A stretch of 52,771 nt of DNA from Micromonospora thermarum (GTDB lineage: Bacteria; Actinomycetota; Actinomycetes; Mycobacteriales; Micromonosporaceae), in NCBI RefSeq assembly GCF_012034245.1, contig NZ_JAATEO010000036.1:1-52771 (forward strand). Direction: 5' to 3'. Under the pieces are notes generated by a model. The model was not told the origin of the DNA and made no database searches. It saw only the letters and a list, made by a program, of their open reading frames with translations. Of this stretch, positions 32,450 through 41,252 are shown one piece after another. A program made the position numbers and the translations under genes. Numbering within the stretch: the stretch's first letter is position 1; each line of letters starts with the position of its first letter.

Positions 32450-33556
32450 ATGGGCGTGGAGTTGACCGGGCGGGCCGCGCTCGCGCTGCGGATGACCAGC
32501 CTGCTGCTCCGCCCCCGTCCGGGCGGGCCGGGCACGGTGGCGGACGTGGTCGAGTGGTTCGGGGCCATGCAGGCGCAGGACCTGGCGAGCGGCCTGTGGT
32601 CGCTGGGCGCCCGCCTTCCCGGGCTGCGTCAGGCGGACGTGACGGCCGCGCTGGAGCGACGGGAGGCGCTGCGCACGTGGCCCATGCGGGGCACCATCCA
32701 CCTTGTCCCGCCCCGCGACGCCCGCTGGATGCTGGAGCTGACCGGTGTCCGCACGCTGGTCGCCGCCGCCACCCGCCGCGCCCAGCTCGGCCTCACCGAC
32801 GCCGAGGCCGACCGGGCCGTCGACGTGCTCGGTAGCGCGCTGGCCGGCGGCGGTCGGTTGACCCGCGCGCAGTGTATGGCGACGCTGGAGGCCGCGGGCA
32901 TCGGCACCACCGGGCAGCGCGGCTACCACCTGCTGTCGTACGCGAGCCTGCGGGGCGTCACCTGCCTCGCCCCGAACGTCGGCACCGAGCAGACGTTCGT
33001 CCTGCTCGACGAGTGGGCGCCGGAGCAGCACCGGCCGGAGCGGGACGAGGCGCTCGCGACGCTCGCCCACCGGTACGTGCGCTCCCACGGTCCGGTCACC
33101 GCCCGCGAGTTCGCCGGCTGGACGGGGCTGACGCTCACCGACGCCCGCCGGGGGATCGCCGCCGCCGGCGACGCGCTCGCACCGGTCCGGGTGGACGGTG
33201 CGGACGCGGTGGTCGACCCGGCCCTGCTCGACGCCGCGCCCCGCCGGGCCGACGACCTGCTGGTGCTACCCGGCTTCGACGAGTACCTGCTGGGCTACCG
33301 GGACCGCACGCTCATGCTGGACCCCGCGCACGCGGACGCGATCGTGCCCGGCGGCAACGGCGTCTTCCAGGCCACCGTCGTGCGTGCCGGCCGGGTCGTG
33401 GGGACGTGGAAGCGGACGCTCAGCCGTGGCCGGCTACGGGTGGTCGTGTATCCCCTCACCACCCTGGGCACCCGCCAACGCGACCGGATCCGCGGCGCCC
33501 TCGGCCGGTACGCGAGCTTTCTGGGCAGTGACCTGCACGTGGACTGGGTGTCCTGA
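32450..33556 (+). CDS. Winged-helix (HTH_42) protein, AlkZ-like DNA glycosylase family
   Basis: The ATG at 32450 follows AGGAG directly (368 residues). The protein belongs to the HTH_42 family of tandem winged helices. It contains the catalytic-type motif Q41-A-Q43 (GAMQAQDLASGLWSLGAR), matching the (Q/H)-aliphatic-Q motif of AlkZ-like glycosylases. That family includes Streptomyces AlkZ, which unhooks azinomycin interstrand crosslinks, and E. coli YcaQ. Other blocks are RTWPMRGTIHLVPPRDA and VLPGFDEYLLGYRDR. The likely role is repair of bulky or crosslinked alkylated bases, perhaps protection from a natural product. No biosynthetic genes for such a product are visible. Confidence 0.8.
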   Translation: MGVELTGRAALALRMTSLLLRPRPGGPGTVADVVEWFGAMQAQDLASGLWSLGARLPGLRQADVTAALERREALRTWPMRGTIHLVPPRDARWMLELTGVRTLVAAATRRAQLGLTDAEADRAVDVLGSALAGGGRLTRAQCMATLEAAGIGTTGQRGYHLLSYASLRGVTCLAPNVGTEQTFVLLDEWAPEQHRPERDEALATLAHRYVRSHGPVTAREFAGWTGLTLTDARRGIAAAGDALAPVRVDGADAVVDPALLDAAPRRADDLLVLPGFDEYLLGYRDRTLMLDPAHADAIVPGGNGVFQATVVRAGRVVGTWKRTLSRGRLRVVVYPLTTLGTRQRDRIRGALGRYASFLGSDLHVDWVS

Positions 33557-33671
33557 TCGCGATACCGCGCGGCCCTCCGGCGGCGGCCGGTGTGCATTCT
33601 CCGCATCCGGGAAAGACGAGGCCCGGCTGCAACCGAAATCGTGCCTCGACGAACCGACCAGGGAGTAGCGG

Positions 33672-34877
33672 ATGAGGTACGCGCACACCACGTGGCAACG
33701 GCTCCGGTACGCGATCGTGGCGTCGTACCTCGCACTGGCTGCCGGTGAGCTGATTCTGATCGGCGGTCCCGGGCTGGTCGGGGCGCTCACCTTCTCCGGA
33801 CAGCTGACGGCGGTCGGGCTCCTGGTGGCGGGCGTGGTCGCGTTCGCCGGGTCCATCGCGGCGGTGTTTCTGCTCGTCGCCCGCCAGGCCCCGCGCCGGC
33901 ACCGCGCGGAGCGCCGCCGTCGACAGGCGCTGCTGACGATAGGACTGGCCGCGCTGACGGTGCTGGTGGCAAACCTGATGATCCTGATCACCCAGCTCGC
34001 CGTCGGCGACCTGAGTGCCACCGTGGCGATCTGGAGCGCGTTCGCCCTGGTGTCGGCCGTCGTCCTGACCGTCCTGGTCGCGGAGCTGGACAAGACCGTT
34101 CCCCTGCCACGGAAGGTCGCCGTCGGGGCGCTCGTGACCGGGGTGATCGCGGTGACCAACTTCGCGTATTCGCAGCTGTACCTGCCGAGCAAGCAGGAGG
34201 CGGCCATCACGACGACGCCCGCCTTCGGCACCCCCAGGCTGGACGCCGACGGGAAGGGCGTGAGCATCCCCTTCTCGGTCGAGTTCGTCGTGGGCGGCCA
34301 GCCCGTGTACGTCCTGGCGGCCACCTACGCCGTGACGGGCCGCGAGGCCGAACTCGCGCGCACACCCCGTTCCATGAGCCAGCTCAACACGGATGTCGGC
34401 AAGAAGTTCAACCCTTCCGTCACCACCGAGGCCGCCCGGTGGCAGCCGGTCGAAGCAGGGGTCCTGATCGCGCCGCAATCACGGCTCCGCCCAGGTGACA
34501 CGATGCGGACGGACCGGTTCGTCCGCATCCCGGCACCGATGGCGTACGACTCGGTGGACCTGGACCTGCACGTCGAATACGTGCGGGCCGATCGCGCGAG
34601 GCTGGACACCTGGCCGTCCTACTCGGAGAACGAGGACAACGTCACCTACGAGTGGGCCCTGACGGAGGCGAGCGGGCTGCACCGGTGGACCCGTCGGCCG
34701 GTCGTGATCTCGACCGTGTGGAGCTACCGCCCGGCAGGAGACGGAACGTTCTACCAGCCCGACGTCCGGTACCGCTTCCAAGGGGACGATCGTGATCGCA
34801 CCACATCGATCGCGGATCGCTACGGCGGATACAAGACGTCGCACAACGCCAGTCTGCCGCTCACCCACGTCAGGTAG
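33672..34877 (+). CDS. Hypothetical membrane protein with large extracytoplasmic domain
   Basis: I do not recognise this 401-residue protein. Residues 1-165 contain five probable membrane helices (around 13-35, 42-68, 86-108, 115-137, 147-165) with a basic loop (RRHRAERRRRQ). The remaining ~235 residues form a soluble domain with many beta-strand-like segments and paired Trp/Tyr, probably outside. The ATG has AGGGAG upstream. Codon use is slightly less GC-biased than in the flanking genes. It is not obviously in an operon. Confidence 0.7.
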   Translation: MRYAHTTWQRLRYAIVASYLALAAGELILIGGPGLVGALTFSGQLTAVGLLVAGVVAFAGSIAAVFLLVARQAPRRHRAERRRRQALLTIGLAALTVLVANLMILITQLAVGDLSATVAIWSAFALVSAVVLTVLVAELDKTVPLPRKVAVGALVTGVIAVTNFAYSQLYLPSKQEAAITTTPAFGTPRLDADGKGVSIPFSVEFVVGGQPVYVLAATYAVTGREAELARTPRSMSQLNTDVGKKFNPSVTTEAARWQPVEAGVLIAPQSRLRPGDTMRTDRFVRIPAPMAYDSVDLDLHVEYVRADRARLDTWPSYSENEDNVTYEWALTEASGLHRWTRRPVVISTVWSYRPAGDGTFYQPDVRYRFQGDDRDRTTSIADRYGGYKTSHNASLPLTHVR

Positions 34878-34937
34878 GACCATCAGCGGCGCCGTCCGGC
34901 GCGCCGTACTCGTCCGAGCCCATCGACTCGGCAACCT

Positions 34938-35270
34938 TCACCGCGACACGCCGGGCCTGCGGAACGGTCCCCAGCCCACGAAGCGGTCGAACAGGTCGCG
35001 CGGGCTGGGCCCGTCGTGTGGGTTCAGGTGGTACAGGTCGTGCATCGCCTCGTACAGCAGGCCGGCGAGGTAGATCGACAGGGTCGGGTACCGCCCGTCG
35101 AACTCGGCTTTGAGCAGGAGCCGGGCCTCGGCGCACGGCCACGGCTGGCCACACGCCCGGCACGCCCACACCGGCCGCAGCGGGGTGTGCGGCGGCACGC
35201 GCTCGGTGCGGTAGCGGGGGTGTTCCGGGTACGGACCGAGCCTCGGCTGCGGCAGGTCGGTGAGGCTCAC
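34938..35270 (-). CDS. WxCRxCG..WPC small protein (cassette copy 1, second gene)
   Basis: The start is one of two adjacent GTG codons (35273 or 35270), overlapping the preceding stop as GTGA; about 110 residues. The conserved core is RPVWACRACGQPWPCAEARLLLKAEFDG, followed by a helical region ending LNPHDGPSPRDLFDRF. Three cysteines (CRxCG and WPC) may bind metal. A clear paralogue with the same gene arrangement lies at 47632-47907. Related actinobacterial proteins are sometimes labelled flavin reductase, which nothing here supports. Function is unknown; the divergent XRE/DUF397 pair suggests membership of that regulatory group. Confidence 0.75.
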   Translation of the reverse strand: MSLTDLPQPRLGPYPEHPRYRTERVPPHTPLRPVWACRACGQPWPCAEARLLLKAEFDGRYPTLSIYLAGLLYEAMHDLYHLNPHDGPSPRDLFDRFVGWGPFRRPGVSR

Positions 35271-35443
35271 CACCGGCCTCCGTTCGCCCGCCACCGCTGG
35301 GCGGGGGTCAACCAGCCGGCGCGGCCGGGCCGGGGGTAGGCGGCGGTCGGCTCCGTCATCCACGCCGGCAGGTTTGTGCCGCGTACTCGTCGCGGCAGCG
35401 TCGGCGGCTCGTCGTCCGGGCAGCGGAACCAGCGGATACGCAC
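35267..35443 (-). CDS. Small protein ending LTPAQxxRANGGR (cassette copy 1, first gene)
   Basis: A GTG at 35443 is preceded by an excellent GAGGAGG, giving 58 residues: RIRWFRCPDDEPPTLPRRV, then GRAGWLTPAQRWRANGGRW. Its stop overlaps the next gene's GTG by four bases. The tail is repeated in copy 2 at 47904-48008. No known domain is recognised. The tight overlap suggests that the two products act together or are made in fixed ratio. Confidence 0.7.
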   Translation of the reverse strand: MRIRWFRCPDDEPPTLPRRVRGTNLPAWMTEPTAAYPRPGRAGWLTPAQRWRANGGRW

Positions 35444-35674
35444 ATCGACCTCCTCGTGGTGGAAGGAGGCCGCTCTGCCCTTGGGGCAGGCAGAGCGGCC
35501 GGCAGCAGAACCCGCCCCGTCCGCCTCTCGATATCGAAGCGGGTCCGCGTAGTGACAGTCTGCTGAGGACACCGCTACGGTCGATACGTGCTCCCGCCAT
35601 CCGCGCAGGTCAGTGGGGTGGTTGAGCAGCCACGAGGGACATGTCGACGAGGATGAGCAGGAGTTGGGGAATCG

Positions 35675-36475
35675 ATGGGGACCGCTGCCGGGTACATCAT
35701 CAGCGAGCTGCGCCTGTTCCGGGCCGGCCTGGGGCTCAGCCAGGAGGACTTCGGCCGGGGCATCGGATACTCGGGCTCGCACGTCAGCTCGGTGGAGACC
35801 GGCGGCCGGGCGCCCACCAAGGACTACATGGCGGCCGTCGACAACACCCACCGGACCGGGGAACGGTTCACCCGGATGCTGCGCGACCTGGGCCAGCTCG
35901 ACACCGCACCACCCTGGCTGCGGGAGTGGATCGAGTTCGAGCGGGAGGCGACCACGCTGCGCTGGTTCGAGCTGGCCTACCTGCCTGGCCTGCTGCAGAC
36001 CGAACGGTACGCCCGCGCCACGCTCAGCGGCGGCCGGTTCACCGCCGAGGAGATCGAGCGGAATGTGGCGTCCCGGCTGGACCGGCAGGCGATCCTGGAA
36101 CGGGACGAGCCGCCGCAGCTCATCGCGGTGGTGGACGAGTCGGTGCTGCGCCGGCCGGTGATCGACCAGCCGGGGCTGATGCTGGAGCAGTGCGAGCGGC
36201 TGGTGGAGCTGGCGGCGTTGGAGCACGTCCAACTGCACGTCGTGCCGTCGGACGCGGGGATGTACCTGGGGCTGGCGGGCCAGTTCATCATCGCGGAGCT
36301 GCCCGACGGCACCCGGGTGGCCCACGCCGACAATCAGCTCAAGGCGCAGATCGTCGATGCCCCGGCGGATGTCGCTAAGCTTGCCAAGACGTGGGAGATC
36401 GTGCGCAACGAGGCGCTCCCCCGCCGGAAGTCGATCGAGCGAATCAAGGAAGCGGCGAAGTCATGGATGTACTGA
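35675..36475 (+). CDS. XRE-family regulator with DUF5753 domain
   Basis: The 266-residue product has an N-terminal helix-turn-helix (SELRLFRAGLGLSQEDFGRGIGYSGSHVSSVETG, residues about 10-45) and the DUF5753 domain (REWIEFEREATTLRWFELAYLPGLLQTERYARA onwards). These actinobacterial regulators are encoded with DUF397 partners, as here: the next ATG lies 13 bases inside its end. They resemble toxin-antitoxin-like and developmental (WhiJ, Scr1) systems. The start is ATG with GGGGA upstream. It diverges from the small two-gene cassette. Confidence 0.92.
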   Translation: MGTAAGYIISELRLFRAGLGLSQEDFGRGIGYSGSHVSSVETGGRAPTKDYMAAVDNTHRTGERFTRMLRDLGQLDTAPPWLREWIEFEREATTLRWFELAYLPGLLQTERYARATLSGGRFTAEEIERNVASRLDRQAILERDEPPQLIAVVDESVLRRPVIDQPGLMLEQCERLVELAALEHVQLHVVPSDAGMYLGLAGQFIIAELPDGTRVAHADNQLKAQIVDAPADVAKLAKTWEIVRNEALPRRKSIERIKEAAKSWMY

Positions 36476-36663
36476 TTCCCCGGTGGCGCAAGTCGAGCAG
36501 GTCCGGCGGCAACGGCGGGTCGTGCGTCGAGGTGGCCGACAACCTGCCGGGCGTCGTGCTGGTGCGCGACACCAAGGACCGCGACGGCGGCACCCTCCAC
36601 GTCAGCCCCTCGTCCTGGCAGTCCTTCGTCGACCTGGCGAAGCGCATCGGCCCGGTGGGCTGA
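36463..36663 (+). CDS. DUF397 domain protein
   Basis: The ATG at 36463 overlaps the XRE gene and gives 66 residues. The protein is a single DUF397 domain: PRWRKSSRSGGNGGSCVEVADNLPG, VLVRDTKDRDGGTLHVSPSSWQSFVDLAKR. It is the usual partner of the XRE-DUF5753 regulator upstream. It gives a good local standard against which the diverged DUF397-like peptide at 47247 can be compared. Confidence 0.92.
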   Translation: MDVLIPRWRKSSRSGGNGGSCVEVADNLPGVVLVRDTKDRDGGTLHVSPSSWQSFVDLAKRIGPVG

Positions 36664-37081
36664 CCCCGGCCGCACCGGGCGGGCCGCGCGGCGGACGCGC
36701 TAGCGGCGGAGGCGACAGCGGCCCGCTTCGTCGTGGCGATCGGTGCCCTTGCCGGGTGTCGCGAGCGAGATCGGTTAGGCCAGAGAGGACGGCAGGTTGA
36801 CGGATATCTGTCGTCGCGCTGGCGGCCGGGCTACCCCGATGAGGGAAAATGGCTTGTGGCTGGAGCTGACCTGATCGTGCTGGCCGCTGCGTCTGTCCCG
36901 GCAGCGGAGGTGCGTATCGGAGTCGTGCGCGAAGGCCCAGAGTTCACGGCCGGCTCAACGGGTCGACGGTCGGGCAACAGGCAGCCGGGAGAAGCCTCGA
37001 CGGTGGGCAGGGCACGCCCACCGTCATCCCCGGCACGACACCCATCCGCACTGGTTTCTGACGCGACCGGACAGTGATCCC
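36664..37081. other. Intergenic stretch without a supported gene
   Basis: About 418 bases between the DUF397 gene and the NACHT gene. A 114-codon frame from 36733 lacks family resemblance and codon bias, so it is not called. The promoter of the NACHT gene probably lies here. I see no repeats or RNA structure. Confidence 0.5.
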
Positions 37082-39934
37082 GTGCGCCGTGGTTCTCGTC
37101 AGCCGTTGTGGATGGTAGCGGCTGTTCTGGTACCGCTTTTCATCGCCTTCGTGACCAATCTGGTCACGAACGGCATCGACGTCATGGAGGGCCGCGGAAG
37201 GGCCGTTCTTGTTGCGACGCTGGCGGCGCTGGTGGTGGGTGCCGTCGTTGTGGAGTCGAAGAAGGCCGCACCTACTGGCCACAGCGCGGCCAGCGCAGCA
37301 GATCTGTTCTCCTACCAGGTCGCCCAGCAGTGGGCGGAGGAGGCCGAACGTAGAGGTGTCCTGCCAGTGCCGCTCCGGATCCGCTGGTCGTCAACCGCAC
37401 GGCCGGTTTCCGCTAGCCCTGGCGTTGTCCTCGGCGGGACGACGGACACCGAATGGCGGGAGACTCCACTGAGCGGTGTCAGCGACGACATCGTTGATCT
37501 GTTCACGACGCTGCCACACCGGCAACTGGTCATCATTGGCGGTCCTGGCGCCGGCAAGACCGCCACCTCGATCATGATTGCTCTTAGCGTCATCCGGCGG
37601 CGCCGCTCTGGTGATCGGGTACCGGTGATCGTACCGGCGTACCTCTGGACGCCTCGACAGGAGTCCTTTGACGTCTTCCTGTCCCGCTACCTGCAGGATG
37701 AGTATCCGTTTCTTGCTGGCATGGCCCCGGACGGCGTCACCTTGTCGGAGACTCTGATCGTCGCGCAACTTGTCCTGCCGATCGTCGATGGCCTCGATGA
37801 GCTTCCGTTCGACCAGCAGGCACGTGCCGTAACGGAGCTGGACCGACTGTCCGCAGTCGGACAGCCGCTCGTCCTGACCTGCCGCAGCCGCGAGTACGAG
37901 AGGATCGTCAAGACGCAGGACGCGATACTGTCCCGGGCGGCGGTCATCGAACTACAAGACATCGAGATCGAAGCCGTCGTCGCATACCTTTCCCATCCCG
38001 GCCCGAGCAGCGAGCGATGGAAGGATGTGTTCGAAGAGCTACGGCGAAATCCACAGGGGCCGGCCGCACGCGCCCTGTCGACGCCACTGCTGCTGACGTT
38101 GGCCGGGTACGGTTATCAACAGACGAGCGCCGAGCCGTCTGATCTCCTGCGATTTGCGACGAGATCGGAGCTCACCGAACATCTGATCAACCGTTTCGTA
38201 CGCAGCCAGTATGAATCACCGCGACCCAGACCGATGTTCAAAGACGGCCCTCCTGTCCGCTACGCCGTGGACGATGCCCATCGGTGGCTTCTTACCCTTG
38301 CGGCGCAGACGCGCACGCACGGTTTCAACAGCTTCGAGTGGTGGCAGCTTACGGTTGATCCGCAGACACGCCGCCCCATCCCCCGGCGCCTGAAGCGAAT
38401 CGCCCTTACGGTGGCGCTAGCGCTGGGCGCCGGCTCCGGAGCGGCGATTTCCGCTATCACCAGCACGGATCACTGGCCGCTAATCGGCTCGGGATCATTG
38501 TACGCGTTCGTTTCGGCGTCATTGGCGATCGGCAGGGCATATGGGGACTTCTGGCCCACCCCGTATCCGCCCAGGAGAAAGCACGGAAGCAATTCGACAG
38601 ACGAGCGCTTTTCGCGGTTCATGACCGGCTGGCCAACCCTGTCGTGGCCGCTGGCGATCGCGCTTTATGCCGGACATGTCGACCGGGCGGAACATTCATC
38701 CGCAGCACTCCTGGTCACCCTGTTCTTTGCCTGCGGGCCGCTGTCTGGACTCGCGGTGGCCTACATTCCCACCTGGACGCCTTTCCGACTCAAGAAGCAC
38801 GCCAGAAGCCCTTTGCGTCCACTCCGCTCGAGCCTCACAAACGCCCTCCTCGCCGCAACGCAGTGGGGTTCCATCGGAACAGTGCTGACTCTGTCGATTC
38901 TCGCGCTCACGCCGAGCGACGTCACGTTCCACTCCGGAGTGTGGTGGTGGGCCATCGGGGCCGGGGTGTGGTGGGCCATCGGGGCGTCATTCAGCACGGG
39001 CGCGCTGGCGTGGCTCAGGTTTCGCCTCGCCCATTGGGGTCTCGCGCGTCGCGGACTCCTACCCTGGAAGCTGTCGGAGTTTCTGAGCGATGCGACCAAC
39101 CGCGGTGTGTTGCGGCGAACAGGCTCGATACTCCAGTTCCGGCACGCACTGGTGCAGCTTCAGTTGGCACGCCAGGCGTTTTCCGAAGCAAGTGCCACAC
39201 CGGCCCCACCGGAACGTCCCATTGACGAGGCGGTCTCCAGGCCGGCCACCGGCACCCGGCCGCGAGACATCAGCGAGCTTCGTTCCCTGGCCATGGCCGA
39301 CCGCGACCCTTTCGTTCACCAGTACATTGAGCATCTCGTCGCGACAAGAGATCTCGATACGCTCCGACACTTGTCCAACAGAACTCCCAAGAAGAGATTG
39401 CATCGGGCAGCACGTGAACAATTCGCGAAACTGCTTGCCGAATTGGGGCTTTTCGACGAGCTACGCGAACGTGCGTACCTGATGTACGGCGATACAGAAG
39501 GTGGCCCGACCTTTCCGCTCGATGAAGATTCGGGGTATGTCTACAGCTCCCTCGCCGCGAGGCGGGGAGATGTCGAGGAATTGCGGAAACTCTACCGCGC
39601 GGGCATCGGTGACTCCTTTCGGCAACTTCCCGCATTACTCGCCGCCACAAACGCGCACGACGAACTGCGTGAACTGGCCGCCTCGGGCTCGGCCGAAGCG
39701 ATGTCGCATCTGGCCGATTTGTTGATCTCGGATGGCGAGCTAGAAGAGGCAGCGATGATACTGCGGGAGCTGCTGGAGATGACCACCGTCAAGCGCGACT
39801 ACCTTCGCGCCAGCGTCCGACTCGCCGACATCCTGTGCGACATCGGATATGTCGAGGACGCGATCGCCCTACTTCAGGCAAGTGCTGATGCGGGCGACGC
39901 CGAGGCCACAAACCGCCTGAACGATCTGACTTGA
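37082..39934 (+). CDS. Membrane-anchored NACHT NTPase with C-terminal repeats
   Basis: This 950-residue STAND-type protein starts with two membrane helices (about 8-30 and 42-58). A NACHT domain follows: Walker A IIGGPGAGKTAT (K159), Walker B IVDGLDELP (about 233-241), and sensor-like LVLTCRSREYE. Next come winged-helix-like segments, four or more further membrane helices (about 437-660), and a helical TPR/SEL1-like C-terminus (about 740-950). NACHT proteins are signal-responsive switches; many bacterial members protect against phage. Codon use is visibly less GC-biased than in the neighbours. The GTG start is not supported by a strong ribosome binding site. No adjacent effector gene is seen. 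Confidence 0.82.
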   Translation: MRRGSRQPLWMVAAVLVPLFIAFVTNLVTNGIDVMEGRGRAVLVATLAALVVGAVVVESKKAAPTGHSAASAADLFSYQVAQQWAEEAERRGVLPVPLRIRWSSTARPVSASPGVVLGGTTDTEWRETPLSGVSDDIVDLFTTLPHRQLVIIGGPGAGKTATSIMIALSVIRRRRSGDRVPVIVPAYLWTPRQESFDVFLSRYLQDEYPFLAGMAPDGVTLSETLIVAQLVLPIVDGLDELPFDQQARAVTELDRLSAVGQPLVLTCRSREYERIVKTQDAILSRAAVIELQDIEIEAVVAYLSHPGPSSERWKDVFEELRRNPQGPAARALSTPLLLTLAGYGYQQTSAEPSDLLRFATRSELTEHLINRFVRSQYESPRPRPMFKDGPPVRYAVDDAHRWLLTLAAQTRTHGFNSFEWWQLTVDPQTRRPIPRRLKRIALTVALALGAGSGAAISAITSTDHWPLIGSGSLYAFVSASLAIGRAYGDFWPTPYPPRRKHGSNSTDERFSRFMTGWPTLSWPLAIALYAGHVDRAEHSSAALLVTLFFACGPLSGLAVAYIPTWTPFRLKKHARSPLRPLRSSLTNALLAATQWGSIGTVLTLSILALTPSDVTFHSGVWWWAIGAGVWWAIGASFSTGALAWLRFRLAHWGLARRGLLPWKLSEFLSDATNRGVLRRTGSILQFRHALVQLQLARQAFSEASATPAPPERPIDEAVSRPATGTRPRDISELRSLAMADRDPFVHQYIEHLVATRDLDTLRHLSNRTPKKRLHRAAREQFAKLLAELGLFDELRERAYLMYGDTEGGPTFPLDEDSGYVYSSLAARRGDVEELRKLYRAGIGDSFRQLPALLAATNAHDELRELAASGSAEAMSHLADLLISDGELEEAAMILRELLEMTTVKRDYLRASVRLADILCDIGYVEDAIALLQASADAGDAEATNRLNDLT

Positions 39935-40037
39935 CCGGGCCGAACCGGCAACCTGCACGGGTACGCCGACGGATGGCCCGCTGCCTCCCGCGTTCGAGCA
40001 CGAGACAGCGTCCGGCAGATCCCACCCCACCCCACGG

Positions 40038-41243
40038 TCAGTCGGCCACCGCGCCCGCCGCCCGGCCCTCGTGCAGGGTCAGGTTGCGGCCGGTGTTCGG
40101 GTCGAACAGGTGGATCTTCTCCAGGTTGAACCAGACCCGGTGGTTCCCGCCCTCGCGGACGGCCGACTCGGCCGACAGCCGGGTGACCAGGCTCGCGCCC
40201 CCGCCGGTGAAGTCGGCGCCGGCGTCGGCGGCCAGCTCCTCCAGCTCGGCGGCGCTGGCCCGCTCGCCCTCGACGCCGAAGTAGACGTACTTGTCGGAGC
40301 CCATCGACTCGACGATCTCCACCGGCGCCTCGAACTCCATGCCCCGGCGGCGGGTGTCGTCGTCGATCAGCGCGGCGTCCTCGAAGTGCTCCGGGCGGAT
40401 GCCGAGGATCAGCTCGCGCGGTGCGTCCGCGCCCTCGAGCTGGCGGCGGACCCGGTCGCCGATCGGCACGTCACCGAGCGCCGTCCGCAGCGAGCCGTCC
40501 TGCACGGCCGCGTGCAGGAAGTTCATGGCCGGCGAGCCGATGAACCCGGCGACGAAGAGGTTGCGCGGGTGGTCGTACAGCTCCTGCGGCGGGCCGACCT
40601 GCTGCACCGCGCCGCCCCGCATGATGACCACCCGGTCGCCGAGGGTCATCGCCTCGGTCTGGTCGTGGGTCACGTACACGGTCGTGGTGCCGAGCTGCTT
40701 CTGCAGGCGGGACACGACCGTCCGCATCTGCACCCGCAGCTTGGCGTCCAGGTTGGACAGCGGCTCGTCCATGAGGAACGCCTTGGGCTGGCGGACGATC
40801 GCCCGCCCCATCGCCACCCGCTGCCGCTGGCCGCCGGAGAGGTTGGCCGGCTTCCGGTCCAGCAGCGGGGTGAGCTCCAGGACCTTCGCCGCCTCCTCCA
40901 CCTTCTGGTTGATGGTCTCCCGGTCCAGCTTCGCCAGGCGCAGCGGGAACGCCATGTTCTCCCGGACGGTCATGTTCGGGTAGAGGGCGTACGACTGGAA
41001 CACCATCGCGATGTCCCGGTCCCGGGGAGCCTTGTCGTTGACCCGCTCCCCGCCGATGCGCAGCTCACCGGAGCTGATGTCCTCCAGGCCCGCGATCATG
41101 TTGAGGGTGGTGGACTTCCCGCAGCCGGACGGGCCCACCAGGATCACGAACTCGCCGTCGGCGATCTCCAGGTCGACGTCCTGCACCGCGACGGTGCCGT
41201 CCGGGAACTTCTTGCTCACCTTGTCGAGCACGATGTCAGCCAC
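40038..41243 (-). CDS. sugC: ABC transporter ATP-binding protein, SugC/MsmK/UgpC type
   Basis: A GTG at 41243 (ADIVLDKVSKKFPDG) is preferred to GTG 41252, giving 401 residues, close to M. tuberculosis SugC (393). Walker A GPSGCGKST, signature LSGGQRQRVAMGRA, Walker B AFLMDEPLSNLDA and the H loop TVYVTHDQTEAM are intact. A C-terminal TOBE/OB-type regulatory domain (from about residue 240) is typical of sugar importers. It powers uptake through the two permeases encoded upstream. It is the last gene of the importer operon. Confidence 0.9.
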   Translation of the reverse strand: MADIVLDKVSKKFPDGTVAVQDVDLEIADGEFVILVGPSGCGKSTTLNMIAGLEDISSGELRIGGERVNDKAPRDRDIAMVFQSYALYPNMTVRENMAFPLRLAKLDRETINQKVEEAAKVLELTPLLDRKPANLSGGQRQRVAMGRAIVRQPKAFLMDEPLSNLDAKLRVQMRTVVSRLQKQLGTTTVYVTHDQTEAMTLGDRVVIMRGGAVQQVGPPQELYDHPRNLFVAGFIGSPAMNFLHAAVQDGSLRTALGDVPIGDRVRRQLEGADAPRELILGIRPEHFEDAALIDDDTRRRGMEFEAPVEIVESMGSDKYVYFGVEGERASAAELEELAADAGADFTGGGASLVTRLSAESAVREGGNHRVWFNLEKIHLFDPNTGRNLTLHEGRAAGAVAD

Positions 41244-41252
41244 GACTACCAC

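Noticed and set aside
36733..37077. 114-codon frame before the NACHT gene
   Set aside because: No family resemblance, no ribosome binding site, and irregular codon use.
38644..39225. 193-codon plus-strand frame inside the NACHT gene
   Set aside because: Shadow frame of the well-supported NACHT gene, with no recognisable domain.
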